From assembly GCF_003752175.1 (NCBI RefSeq), contig NZ_RJVF01000001.1, positions 101,466 to 165,465 of the forward strand: 64,000 bases of DNA. Direction: 5' to 3'. Position numbers and translations under genes: made by a program. The notes under the pieces were generated by a model, which was given only the letters and a program-made list of their open reading frames with translations, had not been told where the DNA came from and did no database searches. The stretch comes from Comamonas sp. BIGb0124. GTDB lineage: Bacteria > Pseudomonadota > Gammaproteobacteria > Burkholderiales > Burkholderiaceae_C. Positions 51,848 through 60,346 of this stretch are shown here, piece by piece (within the stretch, counting starts at the first letter, position 1; every line of letters begins with the position of its first letter).

Positions 51848-51941
51848 ATTTCGGTGCAGTCTCAGCCAAAAAAAGCACCGAGACCCCATCAATACGCACA
51901 GAAAACGTGCATTTTTATGGTTTACCCGTGAATAACGCTGC

Positions 51942-51959
51942 ATAGTAGCGCGCTACTAT
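51942..51959. promoter_or_regulatory. Palindrome ATAGTAGCGCGCTACTAT, proximal copy
   Basis: A perfect 18-base palindrome containing the same GTAGCGCGCTAC core, ending 2 bases before the sigma-54-like promoter. Perfect symmetry of this length by chance is unlikely. Confidence 0.62.
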
Positions 51960-51961
51960 CC

Positions 51962-51976
51962 TGGCCTACATTTTGC
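51962..51976 (+). promoter_or_regulatory. Sigma-54-like (-24/-12) promoter of the Mo-oxidoreductase operon
   Basis: TGGC, seven bases, then TTGC gives GG and GC at sigma-54 spacing; the bases between deviate from the best consensus. Predicted transcript start near 51988, 20 bases before the start codon. Confidence 0.5.
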
Positions 51977-51995
51977 GTAATGTGTCACGCATTAC
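51977..51995. promoter_or_regulatory. Probable GntR-family operator overlapping the transcript start
   Basis: GTAATGTGTCACGCATTAC has 6-base perfect outer arms (GTAATG/CATTAC). Its core TGTGTCACGCA matches TGCGTGACGCA (59267-59277; reverse complement TGCGTCACGCA) in front of the GntR/FCD gene of the same locus at all but one position. Confidence 0.55.
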
Positions 51996-52007
51996 AGAGA
52001 GATTGGA

Positions 52008-55000
52008 ATGTTGGTAGCAGGCTATTGCACGTTGTGTCGGTCCCGATGCGGGTCCGTCAATGAAATTCAGGATGGTCGTCTGGTGAAGGTGTCGCCGCTG
52101 CAGGGACACCCCACGGGCGGAGCGCTTTGCGCCAAAGGCCGGGCCGCGCCCGAGCTGGTCGCGAGCCCGTTGCGCATCACGCGTCCGCTGCGGCGCACCG
52201 CGCCACGCGATGCGGCAGATCCCCGGTGGCAGGAGATCTCGTGGGACGAAGCGCTGGATGAGATCGCCGGACGGCTTCTGGGTGCGAAAGCACAAGGCGG
52301 TGCCGAGTCGGTGGCTTTTGCCGTCACCACACCCAGCGGCACGCCCATGGTGGACAGCTTCGAATGGGTCGAGCGGTTCATTCGCGGGTACGGCAGTCCG
52401 AATCTGCTTTACGCCGTCGAGATCTGCGGCTGGCACAAGGACTATGCCCACGCGTTGACATTCGGACGGGGAATCGGCGTTCCTGATCTGGAGGCCGCCG
52501 AGGTTGTCATCCTGTGGGGCCACAACCCCGCCAGAACCTGGCTCGCCCAGGCGTCGCGCGTGGGCTCTGCACGGCAACGCGGTGCCAAGGTGGTAGTGGT
52601 CGATCCCAAACAAGACGGCTCGGGCCAGCAGGCCGATCTGTGGATGCCGGTGCGCCCCGGTGCCGACGGTGCACTCGCCATGGGGGCTATCCGCCACCTG
52701 TTGGCCACCGAGAGCTTCGACGCAGACTTTGTTCGCCAGTGGACGAACGCGTCGTTGCTGGTAGATACAGAAACCGGCAAGCTGTTGCGCGCCGACGAGC
52801 TGTGGCATACGGGTTCTCCGGCAGCGCATGTCGTGATCGGCGAAACCGGAGATCCGGAGCCGCGTGGAAGCGAAGAACTGGGTGAAGCCGAATCTGCTCA
52901 GCTCTTTGCGGAAGGCGAATGCCGCGATGCCCGGGGCCTGCAAAGAAGATACGCCAGTGTGCTGACGCTGCTCAGGCAGCAAGCGGAGGCATACACACCC
53001 GGGCATGTGGCGGCAACGACCTGGATCGAACCCGGGCTCGTCGAACAGTTCAACGCCCTGTTCATGCACTCGCCAAAGCTGGCCTATCACGCATGGACAG
53101 GCGTAGGCCAGCACACCAACGCGACCCAGACCGAACGCGCCATTGCGACCCTTTACGCGCTCACTGGCGCTTGCGACAAAGAGGGAGGCAATCTATGGAC
53201 CAGCGCCCCGCCCTACCGGCTCGTCAACGAGTACACAAGCCTCTTGCCGAAGGAACAGCGCGACAAGGCGCTGGGCTTGGCCGAACTGCCGCTGGGCCCG
53301 CCACGACTGGGATGGATCACGGCACGCGACCTTTGCAAGGCCGTTTTGGAAGGCCACCCCTACAAGGTCGGCACGCTGATCAGCTTCGGCACCAATCTGC
53401 TGGTCACCCAGGCCGACACGGAGCGCAATCGACGGATGCTTCATGCGCTGGATTTCCATGTCCACGCCGACGTGTTCATGAACCCGACTGCCGAGAGCGC
53501 GGACATCGTGCTGCCGGCCAACTTGCCGTGGGAGCGCGATGCACTCAAATGCGGCTTTGAAATCTCTCAGGCTGCGGTAGAGCATGTTCAGCTGCGCCAG
53601 CGCATGGTGCATCCCCCAGGAGAGGCTCGGGCCGACTACGAGATTGTCATGGCGCTGGCTCAACGCATGGGCATGGCCGACGATTTCTTCGGTGGCGACA
53701 TCGAGGCCGGCTGGAACTACCAGTTGGAACCGCTGGGCGTGACGGTCAACGATCTTCGGCGCAGACCCGAAGGCATGAATTTTCCTCAACCCACCACCCG
53801 TCGCAAGTACGCCGGCCAGAAAGCGGATGGCACTGTCACCGGCTTCGCGACGCCGAGCCGGCGCGTGGAGCTGTATTCCGAAGCGCTGCTGGGCATCGGC
53901 CAGTCGCCACTGGCGACTTTCATCGAACCATCCGAGCACCCCCAGACTTCGAGCGACTTCCCGATCGTCCTCACGACGGCCAAGAGCGGGTGGTTCGTGC
54001 ACTCGTCGCATCGCCACGTGGCATCGCTGCGGCGCAAGGCCCCGTCCCCGCAGGTCCAGATCTCGGCCGAGCATGCGAACGCGATCGGCGCGCACGACGG
54101 CGAATGGGTAAAGCTCGTCACGCCTCACGGAGCGGTGCGGATGAAGGCGCAAGTCTCCCCGACCCTGAATGCGAAGGTGGCGATTGCAGACTTCGGTTGG
54201 TGGCAGAACTGCGAACCGCTGGGACGCTCATCCACCCGCATTTCGGGGCCATCCAGCTCCAACATCAACAGCGTGCTGAGCGATGCAAGACGAGATCCGA
54301 TCAGCGGCTCGGTGCCCCTGAGAGCCACGATCTGCCGTGTCGAGGCCGACCCGCAAGCGAACCGAGGGCATTGGCCGGGTACACGTGCGTTTCGCATTTC
54401 AGCCAAGCATCGCGTGGCAGAGGACATCGAGCAGTTCGACTTCACGCCAGAGGATGGCCAGGCCCTGCCCTCCTTTCTGCCGGGACAGCATGTGGTCGTG
54501 TCCAGTCCGGCCTTGGACGTACGCCGAGCCTATTCGCTGGTCGGCCCCAACTTGAATCCGCAATCGCTGTCTGTCGCGGTTCGCCTTGCCAGAGCGTCGA
54601 ACCAGCCCGATGGCCGCATGTCCTCGCACCTGCATGGCCTGCCAGTCGGGGCAGCCGTGCAACTGACACAGCCATCGGGCGTGTTCTCGATACCGACCCA
54701 GACCGACCGCCCATTGGTCTTCGTGGCGGGAGGGATCGGCATCACGCCGTTCTTGGGACACCTGCGGGCACTCATGCAACTGCGTGATGCGGGGCAACGG
54801 ACCCCCACCGTGATGCTCGTGTTCTCGGGTCGACGCGGCGCCCCGCACCCCTTCGAGTCCGAGCTCCAGAGGCTGGCACTCGCCATAGGAACGGTCAGCA
54901 TCGACTGCGTATTCGGACCCGATGCCCCGAGCTTCGACTTTCTCACGGCCGATCTGATGGCCAAGAAGCCGTTGGCCTATCTCTGTGGTTCGCCGGGATT

Positions 55001-55352
55001 TCTCGATGCCATGCGCGAAGTGCTGCGGCAGGCAGGCATCCCGAACTTCGACATCTTCGACGAGACGTTCTCGGCCGAAGTCGAGATACCCCAGACTCTC
55101 GGCCCCCAGAAGGTCTGCATCGCAGAAGCCGACACGTCGTTCGACTGGTCACCCGCCATGGGCACCTTGCTTGATGCGGCCGACCGCGCCGGCGTCGCTC
55201 TGCCGAGCGGTTGCCGTGTCGGCCAATGCGAGAGCTGCGTGATGACCCTGGTCGAAGGAAAGGTCGTGCACCTCACCGCTTGGGACGGCCCCTCCGACCG
55301 GTGCCTCACCTGCATGTCGGTTCCCCTCACCCCCGTCGTCTTGCGCAGGTAA
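52008..55352 (+). CDS. Molybdopterin (bis-MGD) oxidoreductase fused to FNR-ferredoxin reductase module
   Basis: 1114 residues. N-terminus binds [4Fe-4S] (C7, C10, C14, C41). The Mo domain follows, with C140 in EICGWHKD as likely Mo ligand and VVILWGHNPARTWL, PTAESADIVLPANLPWERDA and WVKLVTPHGAVRMKA as family marks. From about residue 775 a flavin reductase starts (RRAYSLVGPN for FMN/FAD, FVAGGIGITPFLG for NADH near 906), ending in a plant-type [2Fe-2S] ferredoxin (C1069, C1074, C1077, C1099). The tail matches phthalate-dioxygenase-reductase enzymes. One chain could pass electrons between NADH and the Mo site; direction and substrate unknown. First gene of an operon with a carrier and an aldehyde dehydrogenase. 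Confidence 0.9.
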   Translation: MLVAGYCTLCRSRCGSVNEIQDGRLVKVSPLQGHPTGGALCAKGRAAPELVASPLRITRPLRRTAPRDAADPRWQEISWDEALDEIAGRLLGAKAQGGAESVAFAVTTPSGTPMVDSFEWVERFIRGYGSPNLLYAVEICGWHKDYAHALTFGRGIGVPDLEAAEVVILWGHNPARTWLAQASRVGSARQRGAKVVVVDPKQDGSGQQADLWMPVRPGADGALAMGAIRHLLATESFDADFVRQWTNASLLVDTETGKLLRADELWHTGSPAAHVVIGETGDPEPRGSEELGEAESAQLFAEGECRDARGLQRRYASVLTLLRQQAEAYTPGHVAATTWIEPGLVEQFNALFMHSPKLAYHAWTGVGQHTNATQTERAIATLYALTGACDKEGGNLWTSAPPYRLVNEYTSLLPKEQRDKALGLAELPLGPPRLGWITARDLCKAVLEGHPYKVGTLISFGTNLLVTQADTERNRRMLHALDFHVHADVFMNPTAESADIVLPANLPWERDALKCGFEISQAAVEHVQLRQRMVHPPGEARADYEIVMALAQRMGMADDFFGGDIEAGWNYQLEPLGVTVNDLRRRPEGMNFPQPTTRRKYAGQKADGTVTGFATPSRRVELYSEALLGIGQSPLATFIEPSEHPQTSSDFPIVLTTAKSGWFVHSSHRHVASLRRKAPSPQVQISAEHANAIGAHDGEWVKLVTPHGAVRMKAQVSPTLNAKVAIADFGWWQNCEPLGRSSTRISGPSSSNINSVLSDARRDPISGSVPLRATICRVEADPQANRGHWPGTRAFRISAKHRVAEDIEQFDFTPEDGQALPSFLPGQHVVVSSPALDVRRAYSLVGPNLNPQSLSVAVRLARASNQPDGRMSSHLHGLPVGAAVQLTQPSGVFSIPTQTDRPLVFVAGGIGITPFLGHLRALMQLRDAGQRTPTVMLVFSGRRGAPHPFESELQRLALAIGTVSIDCVFGPDAPSFDFLTADLMAKKPLAYLCGSPGFLDAMREVLRQAGIPNFDIFDETFSAEVEIPQTLGPQKVCIAEADTSFDWSPAMGTLLDAADRAGVALPSGCRVGQCESCVMTLVEGKVVHLTAWDGPSDRCLTCMSVPLTPVVLRR

Positions 55353-55409
55353 CTGCCGGATACCCATTACCCCAATCCCCCAATCAGCGGCTCTCGACAA
55401 GGAAAAGCC

Positions 55410-56864
55410 ATGTCTTCTACCCAAGCTCGGTCAAAACACACCCCCTCGGTGCGACCCCCTCTCATGGAGCGCTTCTCTCAGGCCATCGTGGCCTGGGCAG
55501 AGAAGTGGTTCCCCGACGCCTATGTCTTTGTCGTCATCGCCTGCGCGGTGGTCGGCGTGGCTGCGCTCTTGCACAGCGGCAATGCGGTTGCGACCAGCAA
55601 GGCCTTCGGCGATGGCTTCTGGAGCCTGATCCCATTCACCATGCAGATGGCCATGGTGGCAGTGACCGGCTATGTGTTGGCCATGTCGCCCCCTATTGCA
55701 GCCTTGCTGCGGCGGGTGGCGCAGATCCCGAAAACGTCGAAGGGGGCCATCGTGTTCATCGGTGTTCTCAGCATCCTGCTGTCCCTGGTCAACTGGGGGC
55801 TGAGCCTGATCTTCTCGGGTCTGCTGGTCCGCGAGATGGCCCGGCGCAAGTCGCTTGACCTCGACTACCGCGCTGCGGGTGCAGCCGCATACCTCGGCAT
55901 GGGTTGCGGTTTCACACTGGGCATGAGTTCGTCGGCAGCGCAGTTGCAGGCCACACCGGCCAGCATTCCGGCATCGCTGTTGCCGATCACCGGGGTGATC
56001 GGTTTCGACCAGACCATCCTCACCTGGCAGAACCTGGTGGTGATCGTGCTGGTCACGGTGGTCTCCGCCATCATCTGCTATGTCTCGGCGCCAGGACGCG
56101 AAGCCACGCGGACCGCCGAAGACCTCGGCGTCGACCTGGAGGCCGACCAGCTCACCGCAGCGAAACGTCAGCGTCCCGGCGACTATCTGGAGTTCAGCCC
56201 TATCCTGACCATCGTCGTGGCGCTGCTCGCGATCGGCTGGCTGTGGAATGCATTTCGCAGCGGCAACCCGCTCATCACCCTGTCTCAGCTCAACACGTAC
56301 AACTTCGTGTTCCTGCTGCTCGGCCTGATTCTTCACTGGCGTCCACGGAGCTTTCTCGAAAGCTTCGTGAAGGCCATGCCGAGCGTGGGAGGCGTGCTGC
56401 TGCAGTTCCCCTTCTACGGCGGGATCGGCTACATGCTGACCAAGGTGGTCGATGTTCACGGCGTCACGCTGTCGGACGAAATTGCCCATCTATTCGTCGG
56501 GCTGGCCCACGACTCGGGAATCTTCTCGATCCTCGTCGGCGTGTACTCGTCCGTGCTCGGCTTCTTCATTCCGTCCGCGGGTGGAAAGTGGATCATCGAG
56601 GCGCCCTACATCATGACCGCTGCGAACCAGTTGCAGGCCCACCTCGGCTGGACGGTGATGGTCTACAACATCTCCGAGACCCTGCCCAACTTCATCAACC
56701 CCTTCTGGATGCTGCCCTTGCTCGGCATCCTGAAGTTGAGGTCCAAGGATCTGGTCGGCTACACCGCCGTGCAGTTCCTGATCCACACCCCCATCGTCAT
56801 CATCGCGGCCGCCTTGTTGATGGCGACCTTCACCTACGCCCCTCCGGTGATGCCGACTCCCTGA
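55410..56864 (+). CDS. AtoE-type short-chain fatty acid transporter
   Basis: 484 residues, about 12 transmembrane helices. Matches E. coli AtoE along its length (RWLPD-like AEKWFPDAYVFVVIACAVVG, GDGFWSLIPFTMQMAMVAVT, LLQFPFYGGIGYM, IPSAGGKWIIEAPYIM, NISETLPNFINPFWMLPLLG). AtoE imports acetoacetate and short-chain fatty acids. In this operon the cargo may be a small carboxylate that feeds the Mo enzyme or the dehydrogenase. Lies 57 bases after the fused gene. Confidence 0.9.
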   Translation: MSSTQARSKHTPSVRPPLMERFSQAIVAWAEKWFPDAYVFVVIACAVVGVAALLHSGNAVATSKAFGDGFWSLIPFTMQMAMVAVTGYVLAMSPPIAALLRRVAQIPKTSKGAIVFIGVLSILLSLVNWGLSLIFSGLLVREMARRKSLDLDYRAAGAAAYLGMGCGFTLGMSSSAAQLQATPASIPASLLPITGVIGFDQTILTWQNLVVIVLVTVVSAIICYVSAPGREATRTAEDLGVDLEADQLTAAKRQRPGDYLEFSPILTIVVALLAIGWLWNAFRSGNPLITLSQLNTYNFVFLLLGLILHWRPRSFLESFVKAMPSVGGVLLQFPFYGGIGYMLTKVVDVHGVTLSDEIAHLFVGLAHDSGIFSILVGVYSSVLGFFIPSAGGKWIIEAPYIMTAANQLQAHLGWTVMVYNISETLPNFINPFWMLPLLGILKLRSKDLVGYTAVQFLIHTPIVIIAAALLMATFTYAPPVMPTP

Positions 56865-56883
56865 ATTCCAACTGGACAACGAC

Positions 56884-58491
56884 ATGAATCAACAAGCTCC
56901 CATCAACGAACCGGTGCTCGCCTACGCACCGAATTCCCCAGAACGCCACGGCATCTTGAATGCACTGGAACAACACGAAGGCCAAGTGCTCGACATCCCG
57001 GTGGTGGTTGCAGGCCGGCGCATGAAGGGCATGTCTAGCCAACGACTGACGGCTCCGCATGACCATGCAAGAGCCATTGCCACCGTGCATCAGGCCGGCG
57101 TCTCGGATGTGCAGCAGGCCGTCGATGCGGCGGTGGCATCGCAAAACGCCTGGGCGAACATGCCTTTCGAGAGCCGCGCGGCTGTCTTCCTGCGTGCGGC
57201 AGACCTGCTGGCAGGCCCCTGGCGTCAAAGGCTCAACGCGGCCACCATGCTGGGCCAGTCGAAGACCGTCTATCAGGCCGAGATCGACTCGGCGTGCGAA
57301 CTCATCGACTTTCTGCGCTTCAACGTCGCCTTTGCCCGTGATCTGCAAAGCCAGCAGCCGGTTTCCTCGGCGGGCATGCGTAACGCGCTCGAATACCGCC
57401 CTCTGGAGGGTTTCGTCTACGCGGTGACGCCATTCAACTTCACCGCAATCGCAGGCAACCTGCCCTGCGCACCGGCACTGCTCGGCAACACGGTCGTCTG
57501 GAAACCGGCGTTCACGGCATCGCTGAGCAACTATCTGTTCATGCAACTGCTCGAAGAGGCGGGCCTGCCTCCGGGCGTCATCAACTTCGTGCCGGGTGCA
57601 CCGGCAACCGTCTCCGAAACGGTCATGGCCTCGCCTCACTTTGCCGGCCTGCACTTCACCGGCTCGACCGAGGTGTTCGATTCGTTGTGGAGGCAAGTCG
57701 CCAATCGGTTGCCGCATTACAGAAGCTACCCCCGTCTGGTCGGGGAAACCGGCGGCAAGGACTTCGTGCTGGCCCACCCTTCGGCAAATGCCGAGACCGT
57801 GGCCGTTGCCCTCTTGCGAGGTGCCTTCGAGTACCAGGGACAAAAGTGCAGCGCTGCATCACGGGCCTATGTTCCGGCGTCGCTGTGGCCCAAGGTCAAG
57901 GACCGCCTGGTCGGCGACCTGACAACCGTCCGCATGGGCGATGTCGCCGATCTGTCCAACTTCATGGGTGCAGTCATCGATCGCAAGGCCTTCGACCGAA
58001 TCAAGGGCTACATCGCAGGCGCGCAGGCTGCCGGGCACACGGTTGTCACAGGGGGCAGGTGCGATGACAGCCGAGGCTACTTCGTCGAACCGACAGTGAT
58101 CGAGGTGAACGACCCGCAAGCCCTGACGATGCGGGAAGAGATCTTTGGGCCGGTGCTATCGGTCTACGTCTACGCCGATGCGGAGTGGGAGGACGTGCTG
58201 TCCACGGTGGATGGCACCGGCCCGTATGCACTGACGGGCGCGGTGTTCTCACAAGACCGCCAAGCCGTGGAACAGGCAAGTGCGAAACTGCGCTTCAGCG
58301 CCGGAAACTTCTACATCAACGACAAGCCGACCGGGGCGGTCGTCGGTCAACAGCCCTTTGGTGGCGGCCGCCGCAGCGGCACGAACGACAAGGCGGGGTC
58401 TGTCCTCAACTTGCAGCGCTGGACCTCGCCGCGTACCGTCAAAGAAACCTGGGTACCGGCGACGGACTATCGTTATGCCCACATGAGTTGA
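56884..58491 (+). CDS. pruA: L-glutamate gamma-semialdehyde (1-pyrroline-5-carboxylate) dehydrogenase
   Basis: 535 residues, stand-alone P5C dehydrogenase type. N-terminal INEPVLAYAPNSPER and VVAGRRMKG, cofactor region NTVVWKPAFTASLSN, E288 in VGETGGKDF, catalytic C322 in YQGQKCSAASRAYVP, and FYINDKPTGAVVGQQPFGG. It oxidises glutamate semialdehyde to glutamate with NAD+. No proline dehydrogenase (PutA) is adjacent, so pyrroline carboxylate or a related aldehyde must come from another enzyme, perhaps the fused oxidoreductase. Starts 19 bases after the carrier gene; ATG is preceded by AACGAC. Confidence 0.92.
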   Translation: MNQQAPINEPVLAYAPNSPERHGILNALEQHEGQVLDIPVVVAGRRMKGMSSQRLTAPHDHARAIATVHQAGVSDVQQAVDAAVASQNAWANMPFESRAAVFLRAADLLAGPWRQRLNAATMLGQSKTVYQAEIDSACELIDFLRFNVAFARDLQSQQPVSSAGMRNALEYRPLEGFVYAVTPFNFTAIAGNLPCAPALLGNTVVWKPAFTASLSNYLFMQLLEEAGLPPGVINFVPGAPATVSETVMASPHFAGLHFTGSTEVFDSLWRQVANRLPHYRSYPRLVGETGGKDFVLAHPSANAETVAVALLRGAFEYQGQKCSAASRAYVPASLWPKVKDRLVGDLTTVRMGDVADLSNFMGAVIDRKAFDRIKGYIAGAQAAGHTVVTGGRCDDSRGYFVEPTVIEVNDPQALTMREEIFGPVLSVYVYADAEWEDVLSTVDGTGPYALTGAVFSQDRQAVEQASAKLRFSAGNFYINDKPTGAVVGQQPFGGGRRSGTNDKAGSVLNLQRWTSPRTVKETWVPATDYRYAHMS

Positions 58492-58517
58492 ACGGCAGAC
58501 GGGTTCGATGAACCAAC

Positions 58518-58541
58518 GGGCTCCGTCGCAGGAGGGAGCCC
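58518..58541. terminator. Hairpin between convergent genes
   Basis: GGGCTCC and GGAGCCC pair perfectly over 7 bases around a 10-base loop, between the convergent pruA and GntR genes. There is no T run, so termination efficiency is uncertain. Confidence 0.4.
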
Positions 58542-58550
58542 TTGGCCTTC

Positions 58551-59213
58551 TTACACGGTCTGTGCAAGAGCCGAACGAAACAGTGGCTTCCAGCTCAGGA
58601 TATGACGGCTGATGAGGGGGCCGATGGCTTCGACGTCCTGCCGGATTGCCAGGTCGATGATCTGGTAGTGCTCTTTCACCGATTCATGCTGACGTTGCAG
58701 ACCCTCCTCCGAGTCGACGCCGAACAATCGCATGTCATCTCTCAATTGCAAGATGAGCTTGGTCTGCAAGGGGTTGCCGACCTCTGCTGCGAGGATCTCG
58801 TGGAATGCGCGGTCTCCGGCGATGTATGCCTGGATGTCGCCATCGTCGACCGCCTTCGCCACGACATCGGCCATCGCTCTTGCGGGTCCTGGATCCTTCA
58901 ATCCCTGCCGGGCCAGCGACTCGATGGCGAACCGCTCGAGCAATTCACGCATCGTGAAGAGGTTGTCGAGTTCTTCGAGCGTCATGGCCTGCACACGGAA
59001 CCCACGATTGCGCATCGGTGTCAGCAGGCCATTTCGGCACAGTTCGAGGAGCGCCTCACGCACCGGCGTGGTGGACATGCCGAGCGCTGCGGCCAGACTG
59101 GGTACCGAGTACACGGTACCCGCAGGAGTCCGTCCCGAAACAATCTCTGAGCGCACACGTTCCACGACCTGCTCACGAAGATTCGCGCCGCGTGCTTCCT
59201 GCATCAAATCCAT
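58551..59213 (-). CDS. GntR family (FCD domain) transcriptional regulator
   Basis: 220 residues. N-terminal winged helix: LREQVVERVRSEIVSGRTPA, VPSLAAALGMSTTPVREALL. C-terminal FCD domain, all helical, with metal-binding candidates in DRAFHEIL and a late His (SRHIL). ATG 59213 has GAGGGGCAAG just upstream; ATG 59225 is an alternative. FCD regulators usually bind a carboxylate or amino-acid effector. It is divergent from the OCD-family gene and convergent with pruA; a symmetric TGCGTGACGCA lies 54 bases upstream. Confidence 0.92.
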   Translation of the reverse strand: MDLMQEARGANLREQVVERVRSEIVSGRTPAGTVYSVPSLAAALGMSTTPVREALLELCRNGLLTPMRNRGFRVQAMTLEELDNLFTMRELLERFAIESLARQGLKDPGPARAMADVVAKAVDDGDIQAYIAGDRAFHEILAAEVGNPLQTKLILQLRDDMRLFGVDSEEGLQRQHESVKEHYQIIDLAIRQDVEAIGPLISRHILSWKPLFRSALAQTV

Positions 59214-59266
59214 CTTGCCCCTCATCGCTTTTGGATGGGCGGATTCTACGCGACACTCCCGTTGTA

Positions 59267-59277
59267 GTGCGTGACGC
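59267..59277. promoter_or_regulatory. Probable GntR operator TGCGTGACGCA
   Basis: Perfect 5-base arms around one central base, in the 136-base gap between the divergent regulator and OCD-family genes. The same motif with one change overlaps the promoter of the Mo-oxidoreductase operon. Confidence 0.58.
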
Positions 59278-59349
59278 AGCAGCAACCCCGATCGCGTGTG
59301 GTCACTCACCAAACCATAGCAATTTCAAAGCCTCTACGGAGACATTTCC

Positions 59350-60291
59350 ATGCTCGATATCAACGCCCAGGCTGCCCGGGCAGCCATGCCTTTCGACCAC
59401 CTGATTCCAGCGCTGCGAAACCTATTTGCCATCGGCTGCGAAGTACCGCTGCGACATAACCACACCATCCAGAAAGAAGGCCAAGACCATGGCACGGTAC
59501 TGCTGATGCCTGCGTGGAGTGAGCACTTGGGGTACTTCGGCATCAAGACGGTATCGATTTTTCCCAAGAACAGTGCGCAGGGCCTGCCCGGTCTTTTCTC
59601 GACGTACATGCTGCACAGTATGGAGACCGGCGAGCCATTGGCGCTGATCGACGGCAACGAGATCACATCGCGACGTACGGCTGCAGCATCGGCCCTGGCT
59701 GCAGACCACCTGTGCCGCAAGGACGCATCGCGCATGCTCTTGATTGGAGCAGGCCGGGTCGCGAGCCTGGTTCCGTATGCTTACCGAAGCGTTCGGAACA
59801 TCGAAAGCGTGTCCGTCTGGGACATCAACGAGGCGGCCAGTTCACGATTGGTCGAGACCTTGCGGCGCGACGGATTCGATGCCCGGGTCGTCGATACGCT
59901 CGATCATGCCGCCTTCGGTGTGGACATCGTCAGTGCGGCGACGCTGTCGACGGAGCCGCTGGTGCTGCGCAAGTACCTGCGGCCGGGCACGCATGTCGAC
60001 CTGATCGGAAGCTTCACACCCACCATGCGCGAATCCGACGATGGCTGTTTCGACGGCACCTCGGTGTACGTCGATACCGACGAAGCACCGATGAAATCGG
60101 GTGATTTGCTTTCACCGATACAGAAGGGCGTACTGCGGCGCGAGCAGATTCGAGCCGACCTGACCAGCCTCTGCCGCGCTGAAAATCCGGGGCGTATTTC
60201 CGAAGAGGAAATCACCGTGTTCAAGGCTGTCGGAACGGCGCTGGAAGATCTCGCCGCTGCCGCGATGTGTTATCGGGCCTTGCAATGTTGA
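59350..60291 (+). CDS. Ornithine cyclodeaminase / mu-crystallin family protein
   Basis: 313 residues. PLRHNHTIQ, GTVLLMPAWSEHLGYFGIKT, LPGLFSTYMLHSMETGEPLA, EITSRRTAAASALAADHL and the NAD site MLLIGAGRVASLVPYAY define the OCD family. Members cyclise ornithine to proline, or reduce delta-1-pyrroline-2-carboxylate and related cyclic imines to L-proline. The second role fits best beside a P5C dehydrogenase. Catalytic Asp candidate in DLIGSFTP. Shares a control region with the GntR gene. Confidence 0.9.
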   Translation: MLDINAQAARAAMPFDHLIPALRNLFAIGCEVPLRHNHTIQKEGQDHGTVLLMPAWSEHLGYFGIKTVSIFPKNSAQGLPGLFSTYMLHSMETGEPLALIDGNEITSRRTAAASALAADHLCRKDASRMLLIGAGRVASLVPYAYRSVRNIESVSVWDINEAASSRLVETLRRDGFDARVVDTLDHAAFGVDIVSAATLSTEPLVLRKYLRPGTHVDLIGSFTPTMRESDDGCFDGTSVYVDTDEAPMKSGDLLSPIQKGVLRREQIRADLTSLCRAENPGRISEEEITVFKAVGTALEDLAAAAMCYRALQC

Positions 60292-60346
60292 CCTGGCCCT
60301 GAGTGCGCAGGCCTTTTCAGCAAAGGCCGCCCTCCTCGTTCTTCGT

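Noticed and set aside
51593..51943. 116-codon minus-strand frame before the Mo-oxidoreductase gene
   Set aside because: No start context or motif, and it covers the distal palindrome and nearly reaches the proximal one; treated as intergenic.
52008..54200. Assimilatory nitrate reductase for the nirB locus
   Set aside because: The Mo domain belongs to the same superfamily, but the FNR/ferredoxin fusion and the P5C/OCD neighbours point to another pathway, 30 kb away from nirB.
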